Assembly (NCBI GenBank): GCA_000715605.1
Contig: KL568604.1
Span: forward strand, 84,322 to 91,251
Source of the DNA: Streptomyces speibonae
Lineage (GTDB): Bacteria > Actinomycetota > Actinomycetes > Streptomycetales > Streptomycetaceae
Length of the DNA stretch: 6,930 bases
Direction: 5' to 3'
Shown here: piece after piece, positions 6,872 through 6,930 of the stretch
Position numbering within the stretch: the stretch's first letter is position 1
Layout: each line of letters opens with the position of its first letter
Made by a program: the position numbers and the translations under genes
The notes under the pieces: model-generated
Database searches by the model: none
The model's input: only the letters and a program-made list of their open reading frames with translations
What the model was told of the DNA's origin: nothing

Positions 6872-6883
6872 TGAATCGTTTCA
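6872..6883 (+). promoter_or_regulatory. LacI-type operator O2 of the divergent gene
   Basis: TGAATCGTTTCA is a 12-bp near-palindrome (10 of 12 positions symmetric) with the central CG usual for LacI-family operators. The reverse strand, TGAAACGATTCA, shares TGAAAC-NN-TTCA with O1. It starts 7 nt after the -10 box, covering about +2 to +13. The centre-to-centre distance to O1 is 166 bp, close to a whole number of helical turns (about 15.8), so looping by a tetramer is conceivable. Confidence 0.78.
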
Positions 6884-6889
6884 CTCAGT

Positions 6890-6902
6890 GGTCGCAACGA
6901 CC
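6890..6902 (+). repeat. Small inverted repeat in the leader of the divergent gene
   Basis: GGTCG-CAA-CGACC forms a 5-bp stem with a 3-nt loop between operator O2 and the ribosome binding site of the plus-strand gene. It could be a minor leader hairpin. Nothing else supports a function, and a stem this short occurs often by chance. Confidence 0.3.
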
Positions 6903-6923
6903 CGATGTCACAGGAGCCCTGAC

Positions 6924-6930
6924 GTGACCG
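6924..6930 (+). CDS. Start of a divergent gene, cut by the window end (perhaps L-rhamnose isomerase)
   Basis: GTG at 6924-6926 is preceded by AGGAG (6912-6916) with a 7-nt spacer and follows a well-formed promoter and operator, so a gene start here is well supported. Only Met(GTG)-Thr and one further base remain, so the product cannot be read. A divergent rhamnose catabolic gene is expected because neither the isomerase, the kinase nor the aldolase is in the window. Actinobacterial L-rhamnose isomerases often begin with V-T, which fits but is weak evidence. Confidence 0.5.

Overview
The window is GC-rich (third codon positions almost all G or C) and its protein sequences look like those of a high-GC actinobacterium, most likely Streptomyces or a close relative. 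It holds an L-rhamnose uptake and utilisation locus. The first 18 bases are not genomic: they are the Tn5/Nextera transposon end used in library construction, so position 19 is an artificial contig edge.

All complete genes lie on the minus strand and read from right to left. They form one tightly packed operon. The order is a two-domain sugar ABC ATPase (rhaT-type, 5144-6661), two RbsC/RhaP-type permeases (4107-5147 and 3089-4114), a rhamnose-binding lipoprotein (rhaS-type, 1975-3060), L-rhamnose mutarotase (rhaM/rhaU, 1624-1944), a BNR_4-like beta-propeller protein whose reading frame is broken once near 735-760 (226-1609), and the N-terminal 44 codons of a LacI-family regulator (19-150). 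The first three genes overlap at their ends. The later gaps are 28, 30 and 14 nt, with a 75-nt gap before the regulator.

The right end (6662-6923) is a divergent control region. Each direction has a sigma70-like promoter (minus: TTGACG/TAACGT; plus: TTGACA/TAGCTT). A 12-bp LacI-type operator of the form TGAAAC-NN-TTCA lies just downstream of each -10 box, at about the transcription start. A strong hairpin sits in the leader of the transport operon, directly before the ATPase ribosome binding site. A plus-strand gene begins with GTG at 6924 and is cut off after two codons. By context it could be the first rhamnose catabolic gene, such as rhaI, but that is inference.

Proposed working: the lipoprotein captures L-rhamnose, and the ATPase/permease complex imports it. 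The mutarotase supplies the right anomer for the catabolic enzymes, presumably encoded divergently. The LacI protein represses both promoters until an inducer appears. The beta-propeller protein has no visible signal peptide and is the least understood part. Known relatives of this fold cleave rhamnosyl-glucuronate linkages, so it may release rhamnose from imported glycosides.
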